Shown: positions 26,590-36,005, counted from the stretch's first letter. The stretch: 64,000 nt of DNA from UBA4732 sp963823075 (GCA_963823075.1 CAWGKE010000023.1:1550001-1614000); one strand, 5' to 3'. Notes: a model not told the origin generated them from the letters alone. Translations and numbers: made by a program.

Positions 26590-28263
26590 TCAATTCCCCT
26601 TCTTAAAAATGCCGTTCATGGCGTCGATGAGCTTCTGCCCCTGGCGAATTTGTTCTTTGCGGTCCCTCTGTTCTTGCTGCATCAGGTCGAGGATTTGCTT
26701 TTGCATGTCTACCATGGTCCCCCCGCCCCGCGCGGGGTCGCGCAGCATTTCGTCCTTGAGGATCGCCGAGTAGGCTTCGTGGCTGCCTTCCTCCATCGCA
26801 CCGGAGGTTCGCAAGTCATGGTGAAGTCCCAGGCCCTTGAATTCCTTTACCATGTTCGCGGCGAACGCATCCGGGTTGATCTTGTCCAGGCCGACGCCGA
26901 CCATCTCCTCATACTTCGCCTTGAGCTTGTCCATCGCCGACGCGCCCTGATTCAGGTACTCATTCAGCTTGCCGGCGGCGCTTTTCGCCAGCTCCTCATT
27001 CAAGTCGGACACCATGTCGCGGAAGCGGCCGCCCGGGTCAGCCACGCCCTTGAACGCTTCCTTGAGTTTTTCGATCTTGCTCGTGTACTGGTCAAAGATG
27101 TTCAGCCCGGCCGTAGAAGTCTGCATCAGGTTCATGAGCATCTCATGGGTCGGACCAAGATCGCCGGGGGGGGCGGTCACGCCCCCCGGGCCGTCGCCCA
27201 GAGGGACCTTCGCCGCTGCAATCGCCGCGCTGAACTTGTCCTTGAACCCGGCGGCTATCGCGTCGATTGCGGCGTCTCCCATCTTGTCCGCCGCTTCCCG
27301 GTCCGCCGCCGCCAACGCGAACCGCCCCGAGAGTTCGTCATACTCGCCGGGGTGTGAGATGGTTCGCGCCACGTCCTCCGCCTGCTTGCCCAGCTCATCG
27401 AGCTTGTGGCCCATACGATCGAACCACTTGAACATCTCCGCCAAGCCGTCGATCATGTTCGGGATTTGCTGTTCGAGCCAGTCCACCCCGTCCTTGATTT
27501 TCTGCTTGATGTCGATGCCCTTCAGCCAATCCTCAAATCCCGTGGCGATTGACGTGATGATCGGCGCCAGACCGGCCGCCAGGTCACGCTGGATGCCCTT
27601 GAGCGCCCCGCCGAGCTGGTCCATCGCCTGCGCCGCCCGCGTCGCCCGGTCAACCTCGTCTTGCGTGGCGATCGCCCCGAGCTTGCCGCCGGCCATTTCC
27701 ATTTCACGGATCGCCGCGCTCCCCTTTTCGAGGAACGGGATGATGCCCTGCGCCTCGCGGCCCATCAGCGTCATAGCCAGCGAAGCGTTGCCGCCGTCCA
27801 CGCCAAGATCACGCATCCGGTTGGCGATGGCGTCCACGGCGTTGCTCAGGCCGCCGCGGGACAGCGCGATGCCGTCCAGCCCGAACTGCGCAAACTCGTC
27901 ACGGGCCTGTTTGGATCCGGCCGCGACCTCGTTGAGCTTGACGTTGAGATGCTTGAGGGCGCCCTCCATGTCGCCGCTGGCCCGGCCCGCGGCGAACTGG
28001 AGCCCCGACAGCCGGCTCACGTCGATGCCCAACTCCCTTGACTGGCGGCCGAGGGCTTCCAGATCGTTGACGCCTTCCATGACCCAGGCGAACGGCGCGG
28101 CCATACCGCCGAACACCGCCTCCGCCCCGGAGATGACGGCGAACGTCTTGCCCACGCCAGCCGCGAACTTGCCCAGGGCGCTGTTAGACTTGTCCAGCCC
28201 CGCCGTGAACGCCACGGCGTCCAGGGCCAGCGTGACGGCCAGGTTCCCGATGTTCGTGGACAT
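26590..28263 (-). CDS. Phage tail tape-measure-like protein
   Basis: This 557-residue protein begins MSTNIGNLAVTLALDAVAF, followed by KSNSALGKFAAGVGKTFAVI, the usual opening of tape-measure proteins. It is helix-rich throughout, with a hydrophobic segment near residues 35-65 (ISGAEAVFGGMAAPFAWVME) and long amphipathic helices (DKMGDAAIDAIAAGFKDKFS, KAKYEEMVGVGLDKI). In a phage it would set tail length and be injected with DNA. It is short for the family, which implies a short tail, a fragment or a repurposed protein. No tail tube, sheath or baseplate gene is seen nearby. ATG 28261-28263 has AAGGAT upstream. Confidence 0.72.
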   Translation of the reverse strand: MSTNIGNLAVTLALDAVAFTAGLDKSNSALGKFAAGVGKTFAVISGAEAVFGGMAAPFAWVMEGVNDLEALGRQSRELGIDVSRLSGLQFAAGRASGDMEGALKHLNVKLNEVAAGSKQARDEFAQFGLDGIALSRGGLSNAVDAIANRMRDLGVDGGNASLAMTLMGREAQGIIPFLEKGSAAIREMEMAGGKLGAIATQDEVDRATRAAQAMDQLGGALKGIQRDLAAGLAPIITSIATGFEDWLKGIDIKQKIKDGVDWLEQQIPNMIDGLAEMFKWFDRMGHKLDELGKQAEDVARTISHPGEYDELSGRFALAAADREAADKMGDAAIDAIAAGFKDKFSAAIAAAKVPLGDGPGGVTAPPGDLGPTHEMLMNLMQTSTAGLNIFDQYTSKIEKLKEAFKGVADPGGRFRDMVSDLNEELAKSAAGKLNEYLNQGASAMDKLKAKYEEMVGVGLDKINPDAFAANMVKEFKGLGLHHDLRTSGAMEEGSHEAYSAILKDEMLRDPARGGGTMVDMQKQILDLMQQEQRDRKEQIRQGQKLIDAMNGIFKKGN

Positions 28264-28407
28264 GAAAACTATCCTTATCCGTCTTGTTGCGGTAGGGCCA
28301 CGGTCCCCGTCGCTCAGTTCAGCCCGCACTGGTGGCCGACTTCGCGGGCGCGCCGGGCGGCGTCGGCCGCCGTCCAGGCGTCCCGGTGTTCCGCCGGCCG
28401 GCCCCGC

Positions 28408-29430
28408 TCACGCTCGCGGGCCTGCTCTTCGCTCGGCCTGCATCTCGACCTCGACCGCGCGAAGCCGGGCCTGCATCCACGTCAGCCGCCCCGCCGGCAT
28501 GGCCGACGACGGGGGCCGCGGACGGTGGACGGCCGACGCGCCGTACCCGCTGCGGACTTCGCCGGCGGCGCCGGGATCGCTGCCCAGGTCCTTGAGCAGC
28601 TGCTGAAAGGTAGTTACGCGATCCACCATTCCCGCCGCCCGCGCGGGCACGGCCATCGTCATGCGGCCCTGGCCGAATGTCTTGCTGACGACGCCTTCGC
28701 TGACCCCACGGCCCCGCGCGACCGCAGAGACGAACATCGCGTGGTAGGCATCGACCTTGCTCTGCAACTCGGCCTTCGCCTCGGCGGACAACGGGGAAAA
28801 GGGGCTTCCTTCCGCCTTATACTTGGACGAAGTGACGACGGTGTGTTTCACGCCGGCTTGCTCGGCGGCGCCGCTTTCGTCCTGGTGGATGGCAAGGACG
28901 CCGATGCTCCCAACCATCCCACCCGGCGAGACGCACAGCTCGGTTGCTTGGCTGGCGATCCAGTAGGCGGCACTCGCCGCGACGGAATCGGCCATCCCGA
29001 TGATCTTCTTTTCCGACTTGAGGGCGTGAATCTTGTTGGCCAGCTCGACGACCCCGCTCACGCTTCCGCCGGGCGAATCGACCAGAAGGACGATACTCCG
29101 ACAAGATTTATCCGCTACCAGCGACTCCAGCGCGTAGCCGATGGCCTCACAGCTCACCGTGGGTTCACTGCTGTTCTCGACCGGGCCGCCACGCTGGGAC
29201 AGGACCCCGATGCAGGGGACGACTCCGACCTTGCCGGCCATTTGGACGTCAGCCCCGCCGCCCGGCCGCCGGCTCGCCGTGATTTCCCGGACGCGCTCCG
29301 GCGGCATTTCTCGCCCCTGGAATCGCGCCTCCAAAAACGCCTTGATTTCGCCCAATTTGGAGGGCAGAATCGCAAGCGGCGTGTTGTAGAACAGGCCGGC
29401 TATCCGTCTGTACCCGGTGGTATTTCGCAC
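28408..29430 (-). CDS. S49 family peptidase (SppA/prohead protease-like)
   Basis: This 340-residue serine peptidase has IVLLVDSPGGSVSGVVELA (substrate strand), MADSVAASAAYWIASQATE (nucleophile Ser), GGMVGSIGVLAIHQDESG and SSKYKAEGSPFSPLSAEAKA (general-base Lys), as in SppA-36K and the lambda C-type capsid protease. In tailed phages such an enzyme matures the head and sits beside portal and capsid genes. Here neither is present. There is no signal peptide or membrane anchor, favouring a virion role over signal-peptide digestion. A second protease of family U35 lies 1.4 kb upstream. Confidence 0.88.
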   Translation of the reverse strand: MRNTTGYRRIAGLFYNTPLAILPSKLGEIKAFLEARFQGREMPPERVREITASRRPGGGADVQMAGKVGVVPCIGVLSQRGGPVENSSEPTVSCEAIGYALESLVADKSCRSIVLLVDSPGGSVSGVVELANKIHALKSEKKIIGMADSVAASAAYWIASQATELCVSPGGMVGSIGVLAIHQDESGAAEQAGVKHTVVTSSKYKAEGSPFSPLSAEAKAELQSKVDAYHAMFVSAVARGRGVSEGVVSKTFGQGRMTMAVPARAAGMVDRVTTFQQLLKDLGSDPGAAGEVRSGYGASAVHRPRPPSSAMPAGRLTWMQARLRAVEVEMQAERRAGPRA

Positions 29431-29491
29431 GGTCGCTATCCCCTATGTAGTTCACGCGGGGCGGTAGGCGAGTCCGCCCCGCGGTTGGTTG

Positions 29492-30088
29492 TCAGCTCGC
29501 GGCCGCCCCAGCGGACTGTGCGGCGGCCGCGTCCCCGGCCGGGGCGTCCGCCCACTCGGCGATGCCGGCCTTCACCATGCGGGCCGCGTCTTGGGCCGCC
29601 CACGGGCCGACCCAGCCCGCGCCCCATTCGTTCTCGCTGGTTGCCATGTCCCTGAGCAAGCGGATCGTCTTGGCGTTCGGCTCCGCGCTCGCCTTCGGCC
29701 CGCCGAAGAGCTTTTGGATCGGCGACGGCGCGACCGTGGCCGGGCCGCCTTCCACCCCCAGCGTCGGCAAGGCGTCGGCCGCCGGGTCCGCACCGGATCG
29801 CCGGCCCCCGACCAGCCCGGCCACGGCTGATGCGGCCCGCCCAACCGCAGCCGCGGCCGCGCCCAGCAAGCCAGACGGCCGTGGCGTCGGCGGCGGCTCC
29901 GGCGCGTTGTACGTCTTCGGCGGCGTCGGCCGGTCAACCACCGACCCGTCCGGCCGGCGGACGACCAGCGGCACGCCGACAAGGAAGTCCTCGTCGCCGG
30001 TCAGCACGCCGGCCGAAATCAGGTCCGCGAAAAACAAGCTGGCGTTGCTGGCGTGACAAACCGGATCGCCCAGCTTCGTGAACGACAT
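29492..30088 (-). CDS. Hypothetical element protein, 198 aa
   Basis: The N-terminal 45 residues (MSFTKLGDPVCHASNASLFF, VLTGDEDFLVGVPLVVRR) look folded. The middle is Pro/Ala-rich (PEPPPTPRPSG, GAAAAAVGRAAS) and probably disordered. The end (KTIRLLRDMATSENEWG, GWVGPWAAQDAARMVKAG) is helical. I do not recognise the family. ATG 30086-30088 is chosen for AAGGGGGG at good distance upstream. It lies between the coiled-coil protein and the S49 peptidase in a run of co-directed genes. Confidence 0.6.
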   Translation of the reverse strand: MSFTKLGDPVCHASNASLFFADLISAGVLTGDEDFLVGVPLVVRRPDGSVVDRPTPPKTYNAPEPPPTPRPSGLLGAAAAAVGRAASAVAGLVGGRRSGADPAADALPTLGVEGGPATVAPSPIQKLFGGPKASAEPNAKTIRLLRDMATSENEWGAGWVGPWAAQDAARMVKAGIAEWADAPAGDAAAAQSAGAAAS

Positions 30089-30108
30089 GTCGCTCAACCC
30101 CCCTTGCG

Positions 30109-30654
30109 TCACCGGTGCTGCGCCTCCACGTGGGACATGAACGCCAGCACGGCCATCCGGGACTTCCGCGCGGCCGCCACGTCGCGGGCGTGCGTCCGCA
30201 GCAGGTCGGCCACAACCGGGAAAGCCTCGCGCATGAGCGCGTGCCACGCCCGCAGCCGCTCCGCCTCCACGCGCGGGGCCAGTAAACGGATCGCCTCCAT
30301 GATGACGGAGACGCGATGGCGCGCCATGCGCAGCCTCCCAACCTTTGCCGCCAGGTCCGCAGTCCGGCCGGGCTGCTCGGCGCCCAGTAATTCGAGCGCC
30401 TCTAGACGGACGGGCGCGTCGCCCAAGTCGCCGACCTCGACGGCCAGGCTGTTCACTTCGGTCGTCGAGACGGTGAGCTTGGCGTTCAGGTCGGCCAGCT
30501 GCCCCGAGAGGGCAGCGTAGTCCGGGCCGTAGGACTCCAGCGGGCCGGGCGGCGTCGGCGTCGTCGGCTGCTGCGCGGCCACGGGCGGCGCGTCCGCGGG
30601 CTTGATCGCGGTGGACTTCTCGGGCTGCTTCTTCATGGTGGTTGTCGGCGGCAC
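30109..30654 (-). CDS. Coiled-coil hypothetical protein, 181 aa
   Basis: The start is GTG at 30652-30654, with AGGAG eight bases upstream; an internal ATG at 30636 lacks such a site. A Pro/Thr-rich N-terminal 40 residues precedes long helices (LSGQLADLNAKLTVSTTEVN, DLAAKVGRLRMARHRVSVI, VEAERLRAWHALMREAF) that would form a coiled coil. No known family is recognised. By position it could be a head-assembly or scaffold-like protein between the two proteases, but no motif proves that. Confidence 0.6.
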   Translation of the reverse strand: MPPTTTMKKQPEKSTAIKPADAPPVAAQQPTTPTPPGPLESYGPDYAALSGQLADLNAKLTVSTTEVNSLAVEVGDLGDAPVRLEALELLGAEQPGRTADLAAKVGRLRMARHRVSVIMEAIRLLAPRVEAERLRAWHALMREAFPVVADLLRTHARDVAAARKSRMAVLAFMSHVEAQHR

Positions 30655-30818
30655 GGGAATTTCTCCTGTCAGGGGGCGGTTAAGTATCCACTCAGTTCGG
30701 CCAGGCTTCGGCGTGGCCGGCGGTCGCCAGGTAGGCCGGGCTTCCTCGGAAACACAGGCTGACGTCGATCAGCCTCGGCACGCTGACCAGACGGCGGACA
30801 GGTGATCGCGTGAAGAAA

Positions 30819-31160
30819 TCAAACCCGCGCCTCCAGTCGGACCTCGTTCAAACTGAACATGAACGACCCGCCCGTACAGCGGCCGGCCCGGAACGCCTGG
30901 AGTAGTTCGCGGCCGCCGGCGTCGTCATCCAGGTACGCGACCGCCAGCAGTCCGATGGCGTCCTCTTGCAGCCGGAGCGTCCCATCCCCCGTGCTGGCGA
31001 CCTCCGTCGCGTGGTTGATCCGCAGCAGCACCGGGCGCAAGTCGGCCAGGGTGATCGCCTCGGCGAACGCGCCGGGCTGAATAACCTCCCTGTCCCAGCC
31101 GTATTCCGGCCGCGGGCTGGAAACCGCACCAAACAGGGCCGGCCTGAATCGGACGTACAC
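30819..31160 (-). CDS. HK97 family prohead protease (U35), short form
   Basis: This 113-residue protein matches the core of the HK97 prohead protease: REVIQPGAFAEAI, VLLRINHATEVAST (catalytic His), GTLRLQEDAIGLLAVAYL and CTGGSFMFSL (catalytic Ser). The family usually has 160-220 residues; the C-terminal autocleavage or capsid-fusion part is missing. In phages it processes scaffold and capsid. No capsid gene is found in the element. If active, it would have to work on a helper's capsid or be a remnant. The intergenic 161 bases after the coiled-coil gene show nothing clear. Confidence 0.75.
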   Translation of the reverse strand: MYVRFRPALFGAVSSPRPEYGWDREVIQPGAFAEAITLADLRPVLLRINHATEVASTGDGTLRLQEDAIGLLAVAYLDDDAGGRELLQAFRAGRCTGGSFMFSLNEVRLEARV

Positions 31161-31254
31161 GACCGCTACTCCTGCTGCCCATTATCATGCGGCCGGCCGC
31201 CGGAGAGGCGCGCCGCCGAGAACGCCTGCAACCCGGCAACCGACACGCGGCCTA

Positions 31255-31809
31255 TCAGGCCCCCGGCAGAGTCGCCGGCGCGGCCTTGATCTCGGCGTGT
31301 TGAAACACCAGCACGTCGGCGCCCAGCCCTTCGGGTTCCCGCCAGGCCGGCGTGATCTTGTACCCGTGCTGACACCGGGCCGACTGCTCGGCGTCCAGCA
31401 GCAGCTCCAACTCCATGCCGGCCATGCTCAGCTCGGGCGGGCAAAGCACGAACAGGAAAGACCCGTCCACCGGGCCGCCGTCCAGGAATACCCGCGTCTT
31501 GTGGCGCAACACGCCATCGGGTTGGCGACTCTCGCTCCACCGCTCCGCCCACCGGCACATGATCTCGGCGTCCTCTTCGTCCAGGTCGTCAGGCAGGGCC
31601 TCCTTGAACTGGTAGAGCAGCGCTCCGCCTTCCGCGGAGTCGCCGGTGAGCTCGTAGCGCCCGTTCCCGCCGCCGTCGCGCAGCGCCACGCCGATCGCCG
31701 AGGCGCGGACCCGGAAATCGGGCGGCCGCACGAGCAGCAGCCGCCGGCCGTCCGCCGGGCCGCCCACAAGGGCCAGGGTTGCCATGTTCACCTTCATGTT
31801 TTGCGACAC
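31255..31809 (-). CDS. Hypothetical element protein, 184 aa
   Basis: This 184-residue acidic protein has a duplicated strand motif: ALVGGPADGRRLLLV near the N-terminus and FLDGGPVDGSFLFVL in the middle. Each (GGPxDG) is followed by a long beta-rich segment, so it looks like two repeats of a small domain. I do not recognise the family. The reading starts with GTG at 31807; an ATG four codons later (31797, MKVNMATLAL) is also possible, with GGAG upstream. It directly follows the small terminase gene. Confidence 0.6.
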   Translation of the reverse strand: MSQNMKVNMATLALVGGPADGRRLLLVRPPDFRVRASAIGVALRDGGGNGRYELTGDSAEGGALLYQFKEALPDDLDEEDAEIMCRWAERWSESRQPDGVLRHKTRVFLDGGPVDGSFLFVLCPPELSMAGMELELLLDAEQSARCQHGYKITPAWREPEGLGADVLVFQHAEIKAAPATLPGA

Positions 31810-31896
31810 TCCAGAGGGTTAATAGGTTGGGCGGCCCCGCCTCGTTCGTAACAGTCGGCCAGGTCCGGCACGTCCGGCACGCCCAGCCGCCGGGCC

Positions 31897-32355
31897 TCAG
31901 CGGAAAAAGTCTTCCGTCAGATCAGCGGCGCCCGCCGGCGGCGTGATCCTCAGCCGCGCCCGGCCGGAAGGCTCCAGCCCGAACAGCGCGGCGAACTCCC
32001 GCACGCCCTTGAGCGCCTGCTTCTGCTGGGCAACCATCGGGTGAGTCGCCCGACAGCCGTTTTTCAGCTTGTACGTCCGCCCCTCTTTTTCCAGCGTCCG
32101 CGTGGCGGCCCGGTACTCTGCCCAGCTCTGGCAATAGCAGGCCAGGGCCGCGCCATCCAGGATCGTCAAGACGCCCAGCCTCAGCAGCTCGGGCACGACT
32201 TCCGCCCACTTCTCTTGAGCGCCGACGCTCAGCCAGGCCGGCATCGGCGGTTCGCCCGGCGTCGGCTCCATCTCGACGCGCGAGTCCACCGGCCGCTTGC
32301 CGCGATTGCCCTCGAACAGCTTGATCCGGCTCGGTTTCGGCTTCCGGCCTCGCAT
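31897..32355 (-). CDS. P27 family phage terminase small subunit
   Basis: This 152-residue protein is a clear P27-type TerS. It starts MRGRKPKPSRIKLFEGNRGK and continues PTPGEPPMPAWLSVGAQEKW, ELLRLGVLTILDGAALACYC and WAEYRAATRTLEKEG, with the usual late PMVAQQKQALKGVREFAALF. TerS recognises the packaging site and delivers DNA to the large terminase motor. In a normal phage the large subunit follows at once; here it does not, and none is seen in the element. TerS alone is the arrangement of satellites that redirect a helper phage's packaging. ATG 32353-32355 has GAGGG upstream. Confidence 0.9.
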   Translation of the reverse strand: MRGRKPKPSRIKLFEGNRGKRPVDSRVEMEPTPGEPPMPAWLSVGAQEKWAEVVPELLRLGVLTILDGAALACYCQSWAEYRAATRTLEKEGRTYKLKNGCRATHPMVAQQKQALKGVREFAALFGLEPSGRARLRITPPAGAADLTEDFFR

Positions 32356-32523
32356 GATGAGTCGCCCTCGAAAGATCGCCTGGCGGCGGGAGATACCCCC
32401 CCCCCTCAATTTCGCGGTTATTTTTGCGTGGTTGCGTGATCGGTCTGCAATCGTGCGCTCGCCAAAAAAACGACCCCCCCTACCCGTGCGGGCGCCCGGC
32501 CATGCCACCTTTGCGCGATCCAC

Positions 32524-32772
32524 TCACGCCCGCACGTCGCATCCCCGCGGCAGCGTGTCCTTGCGGCCGGCCAGCGCCTTCAGCACGCTGGGCAAGTGGA
32601 ACCGAATCGCCCTGCCGAGGCGGACATGCGGGAGTTCGCCGCACGCGGCCTTGCGATAGATCGACGCCCTGTTCACGTCCAGCTCTGCGGCCAACGCCGC
32701 GGCGTCGATCATGTGCGCGGCGCGTTCGTCGTGCTGGTTCACGTTTGCGTTCGTGTCGATGCCGTTCGCCAT
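32524..32772 (-). CDS. Small helix-turn-helix protein (excisionase / AlpA-like)
   Basis: This 82-residue protein has a MerR/excisionase-type winged helix: MIDAAALAAELDVNRASIYR followed by KAACGELPHVRLGRAIRFHL, the R-x-G-R-x-I/V-R-F motif of the HTH_17 family. Such proteins serve as excisionases or activators of integrative elements. ATG 32770-32772 is preferred; further upstream the reading crosses a 34-base perfect inverted repeat that is better seen as its operator. It precedes TerS in the same direction by 168 bases, so it may control packaging genes. Confidence 0.8.
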   Translation of the reverse strand: MANGIDTNANVNQHDERAAHMIDAAALAAELDVNRASIYRKAACGELPHVRLGRAIRFHLPSVLKALAGRKDTLPRGCDVRA

Positions 32773-32800
32773 GTTGCACCGTTGAGATTCGCGGCAACTG

Positions 32801-32834
32801 TTGTGTACCCGTGTAATCGTACACGGGTACACAA
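32801..32834. promoter_or_regulatory. 34-bp inverted repeat upstream of the HTH gene
   Basis: Perfect 15-base arms, TTGTGTACCCGTGTA (32801-32815) and its complement (32820-32834), enclose the loop ATCG. It begins 28 bases before the HTH start codon. No T-run follows on either strand, so an operator or recombination-associated site is more likely than a terminator. Confidence 0.75.
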
Positions 32835-32954
32835 TGGGGAGTAAAGCCCATAACGGATGGATTGTGGAAAAAACCGACGCCCACGCGCCCCGCCGTCGCC
32901 GCGGCGCGGCGGAGTCCGGCGCCGGCCAGCAAGCTTGATTCGTCTTCGTCATGC

Positions 32955-33392
32955 TCATGCGGCCGACGACTCCGGCGGCAAGCCCTCATCCCACGGCCAG
33001 CGGCCGCCGGTCTTGAGATTGGCGACGCATAGGCCGTGGTGGTCAAGCAGTTCGCGGATGTTGTCCACCAAAAGGCCGGCGGCCTTGACATGATCCACGT
33101 CGCAAGGATTGCCGTGGGCCGATCGGCCGTTGCAGAAAGGCCGCGTCGAAAGCAGCTGGATCGACTCCATGCTGACGAAGAGCGTAAGCCATCCGCCGCC
33201 GCGAGTTTCGATCAACCGACGCATGGCGTCTACCTGGTGGATGCAGGTAGTGCAGCCATAGAGCGTAGGCGCGGCGACGCCCGCGGCCGGTGCGGTTGCC
33301 GCACTCCCAGCGTCAGTTCGCCGCTCCTCAAGCCGTCGTTTTCGCCGTCCCCGGCGCCGCATGGCGTCAAGGTAAATCTGGCGGTCGATCAT
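32955..33392 (-). CDS. Hypothetical element protein, 145 aa
   Basis: This 145-residue protein has a very basic N-terminus (YLDAMRRRGRRKRRLEERRT) and a Cys/His-containing core (YGCTTCIHQVDAM, RPFCNGRSAHGNPCDVDHVK). The core could bind metal and recalls zinc-associated DNA-binding or HNH-like folds, but spacing is not diagnostic. ATG at 33390-33392 overlaps the primase gene's end by 26 bases, with GGGAGGGGCGAG upstream, so it is translated with the replication gene. Function unknown. Confidence 0.6.
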   Translation of the reverse strand: MIDRQIYLDAMRRRGRRKRRLEERRTDAGSAATAPAAGVAAPTLYGCTTCIHQVDAMRRLIETRGGGWLTLFVSMESIQLLSTRPFCNGRSAHGNPCDVDHVKAAGLLVDNIRELLDHHGLCVANLKTGGRWPWDEGLPPESSAA

Positions 33393-35936
33393 CGCTCGCC
33401 CCTCCCCGTTTTGGTTCTGTCTCGTTTACCCCATATAGAGACTGAGAGCTTCTATATGGGGTAAGTAGGACACGCAAGTTTTCTTGCTCTTCCACGTCTT
33501 CCACGCTGGGCTTGCGCCACGGCTGAGACGGTTCCTCGGTCACGTTCCAACGGTCAAGCATCGCGTAGAACAGCAGCACGTTCTCAAGCGGCGTGTCCTG
33601 GTCGAATCGCCAGGAGAAGCCGCCGTTGAAGCAGGACAGACTGGGATCGCCAGGCCCCCACAGGCGAACCTCGGCAATCCCTTGGGCGTCGCGCAGCGCG
33701 GCCTGCACTTCCTCCGCTTCCCCGGTTACGCCGAACGGCTGGTACTCTTTAACGACCTCAGGCGTCTTCCATCGGCCCCAGAAAGTGACGGCCTTCCGCT
33801 TCCGAGTGGCGTTGTCGATATGCCAGGCGAGCTTTTTTGCGGCCGCGGCGGGGGCGGTCGGGACGCCCCCCTCGAATGGCGCGTCGGAAACGAGCAACGC
33901 TTCGCGCCCGAAAGCGCTGACGACTCGCCCGCCGGCCGATTGTCGCCCGGCCGCCTCGCACGCCCGGTCGATCCGCTTCTTCACCGCGCCCGATTCGGCC
34001 ACGTCGCCGAACCACAGGTAAACGGGATCGGTTGGGATGCGCAGGTCGTTGCGGACGTCCAGCTTGCGGTTGCGAGTTTGCGGCGGCAGCCCACAGGAAT
34101 GGCCGTCCTTGCTGTCCGGCACGTCGTGAAGAACGCACGTCGCGGCGTGGCGCTTCCAGAACGCACAGGCGGCACAAGCAGTGGTCGCAGTCGAGACGGT
34201 CGCACGCCAGAGGGGCAAAAAACCCCTTGTGCGGATCGTCTTTGAGAAAATAGCCGCGCGGCCGGCCGATGGCGCAGCGGTCGCTTCGCTCCGGCCCTTT
34301 GCCGTCGTGTCCCTTGAAAGCGGCGGCGACAGTCGCCTCAATCCAGGCCATAACGGCGACGGCCGCCCATCGGGCTTCTTTCACCGTCCGGCTTTCGCCA
34401 GGCTGTTTCGGGCGCGGCAGCGGCAGCAGGTTTTGCAGCGCGTCGTCAGAGGCGTTGCCGGCTAGAACGCTGTCCAGACACGCGGCCAGCCGGTTGATGC
34501 GTTCGTGTTGGGCCTGGAACCGTCTTGGGGCGTCCTCGGCGTCCTCGGCCTGGCGGCGCGCCGCCGCCTCGCGCTCCTCTTGCCAGGGGTCCGGGTGTCC
34601 GGGCTGTCCGGGCGCCACGGTGAAGTTTTCCAGGCCGGCGAGCGGATCGCGGGAGGCGGCGCGGGACGCGGGCGGCGCCGTAACGCATGGATCCAATTTG
34701 GATGCGTCCGCCGTTGGCTGGGCGGCCGGCCCGAACAGCCCGGACACGTCGCCGATCTCCGCCAGCTCCGCGTCCAGGGCGTCGGCGTAGGTGTTACGGC
34801 TGGCGTCCCGCAGGTACCCCCGTGCCCGGCCCTGCTTGTCCGGTAGTTTGTCGGCATCCTCCAGCTTGTGCAACAGCTCCGCCTCAGACCACGGCGGCGA
34901 GCATTTGCAGTTCCAGTAGCGGAACAGCGGCAACGCCTCGGCGACGGACAGGTCGAAGCCGTAGACCAGATAGCGGGCGGCGGTGAGCGTCTTATTGTGG
35001 CATTTCCCCTTGTCCGCGACCTCTGACGTTCCTGGAACGCGACCCATGTAGGCGTCGGCGCGTTCCAGGACGCCGGACTGATGGACGTGCCGGGTCGGCC
35101 GCGCCACGGGGGGCGGCGTGGGCCGAACGGCCGGCTGCTTGACCGCCTCGGCGTTCTTAATCGACCAAGCCAGGTCGATGAACCATTGCGGTGGCGCAGA
35201 CCGGCGCGAGTTCCCACGGCGGCACGGTCCAGCGGTAGGGCCGGCCCGACTGGTGGACGCTCGGCGCGACGATGACGACGTGGTTGTGACCCTCGGCGTA
35301 CCCCGGCTGGCCCGGCTCGCCGAGGGCGGGATAGCCGGACAGCAGTTCCACGCCCTCGGCGAGCTTGATTGACGTGCAACGCGGCAGCACGCCGGCGGCC
35401 GGCGCGGCGAAGTAGTAATGGCGTCCGCCGCCCCCCGATTGGTCTTGCGCCGTCCGCGGCAGCGGCCCGTACTTCGCCTCCAGCGCGGCCAGGCCCTCCA
35501 GCCCCCCGTTGCGAGGATCCACGTCCATCACGACAAGCTGGGTGGGGCCAAGCAGGATCGCCCAGTTGACAGGATCGGGCGCGTTCAACCCGTCGCCGTA
35601 GAGGAGTTCCTCGATCCCGCGCATGGACGGCGGCTTCTTCACGTCCCTCCACTTCCCGTGCGGATGCTTCCCGGCGTTCTTGCCGCAGTCGGAACCGCGG
35701 CGGCAGGTACAGCGGAACAGCGGCGGCGAAACGACGTGGAACAGGTGGACGCCGTGGCATGGCTTCACGCACCAGCCACGCGCGAGGTAGTCGCGCAGGA
35801 TATCGCCGTCGTCCAGGTGGGCGGGCGGCGCAGTGGGCGCCGAGGGCCCCGACGGCGGCGGGGCCGGCGGTGCGGCCGACGGCGCCCCCACGGACCTGAT
35901 GTTGTGGTTGACGTTCACGGACGGCTGGAGTAGCAT
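33367..35936 (-). CDS. Primase-polymerase (PrimPol) replication protein, frameshifted
   Basis: This protein is about 855 residues when repaired. The N-terminal domain is a bifunctional primase/polymerase: DYLARGWCVKPCHG, GKHPHGKWRDVKKPPSM, VVMDVDPRNGG (catalytic D-x-D) and QSGGGGRHYYFAAP. The frame breaks near 35190; one base restores APPQWFIDLAWSIKNAEAVK. A PriCT-like helical region follows (NKTLTAARYLVYGFDLSVAE, CSPPWSEAELLHKLEDAD), then a Cys cluster (ACDRLDCDHCLCRLC) and a second break near 34165. The rest (VKKRIDRACEAAGRQSAGGR, KTPEVVKEYQPFGVTGEAEE) shows no clear helicase motif. It would start replication of the excised element. Confidence 0.78.
33426..33464. promoter_or_regulatory. 39-bp inverted repeat before the 145-aa gene
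   Basis: Fourteen-base perfect arms, TTACCCCATATAGA (33426-33439) and its complement (33451-33464), with an 11-base loop. It lies inside the 3' end of the primase coding region and 34 bases upstream of the next start codon. It is AT-rich compared with its surroundings and suits an operator for the distal gene set. Confidence 0.6.
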
Positions 35937-36005
35937 GTTAGCACCTGCTGTTCGTTTTTGCCGCCGGCCCGGGGTCGCATCCGGGCCGGCGGCGTTTTCG
36001 TTTCC

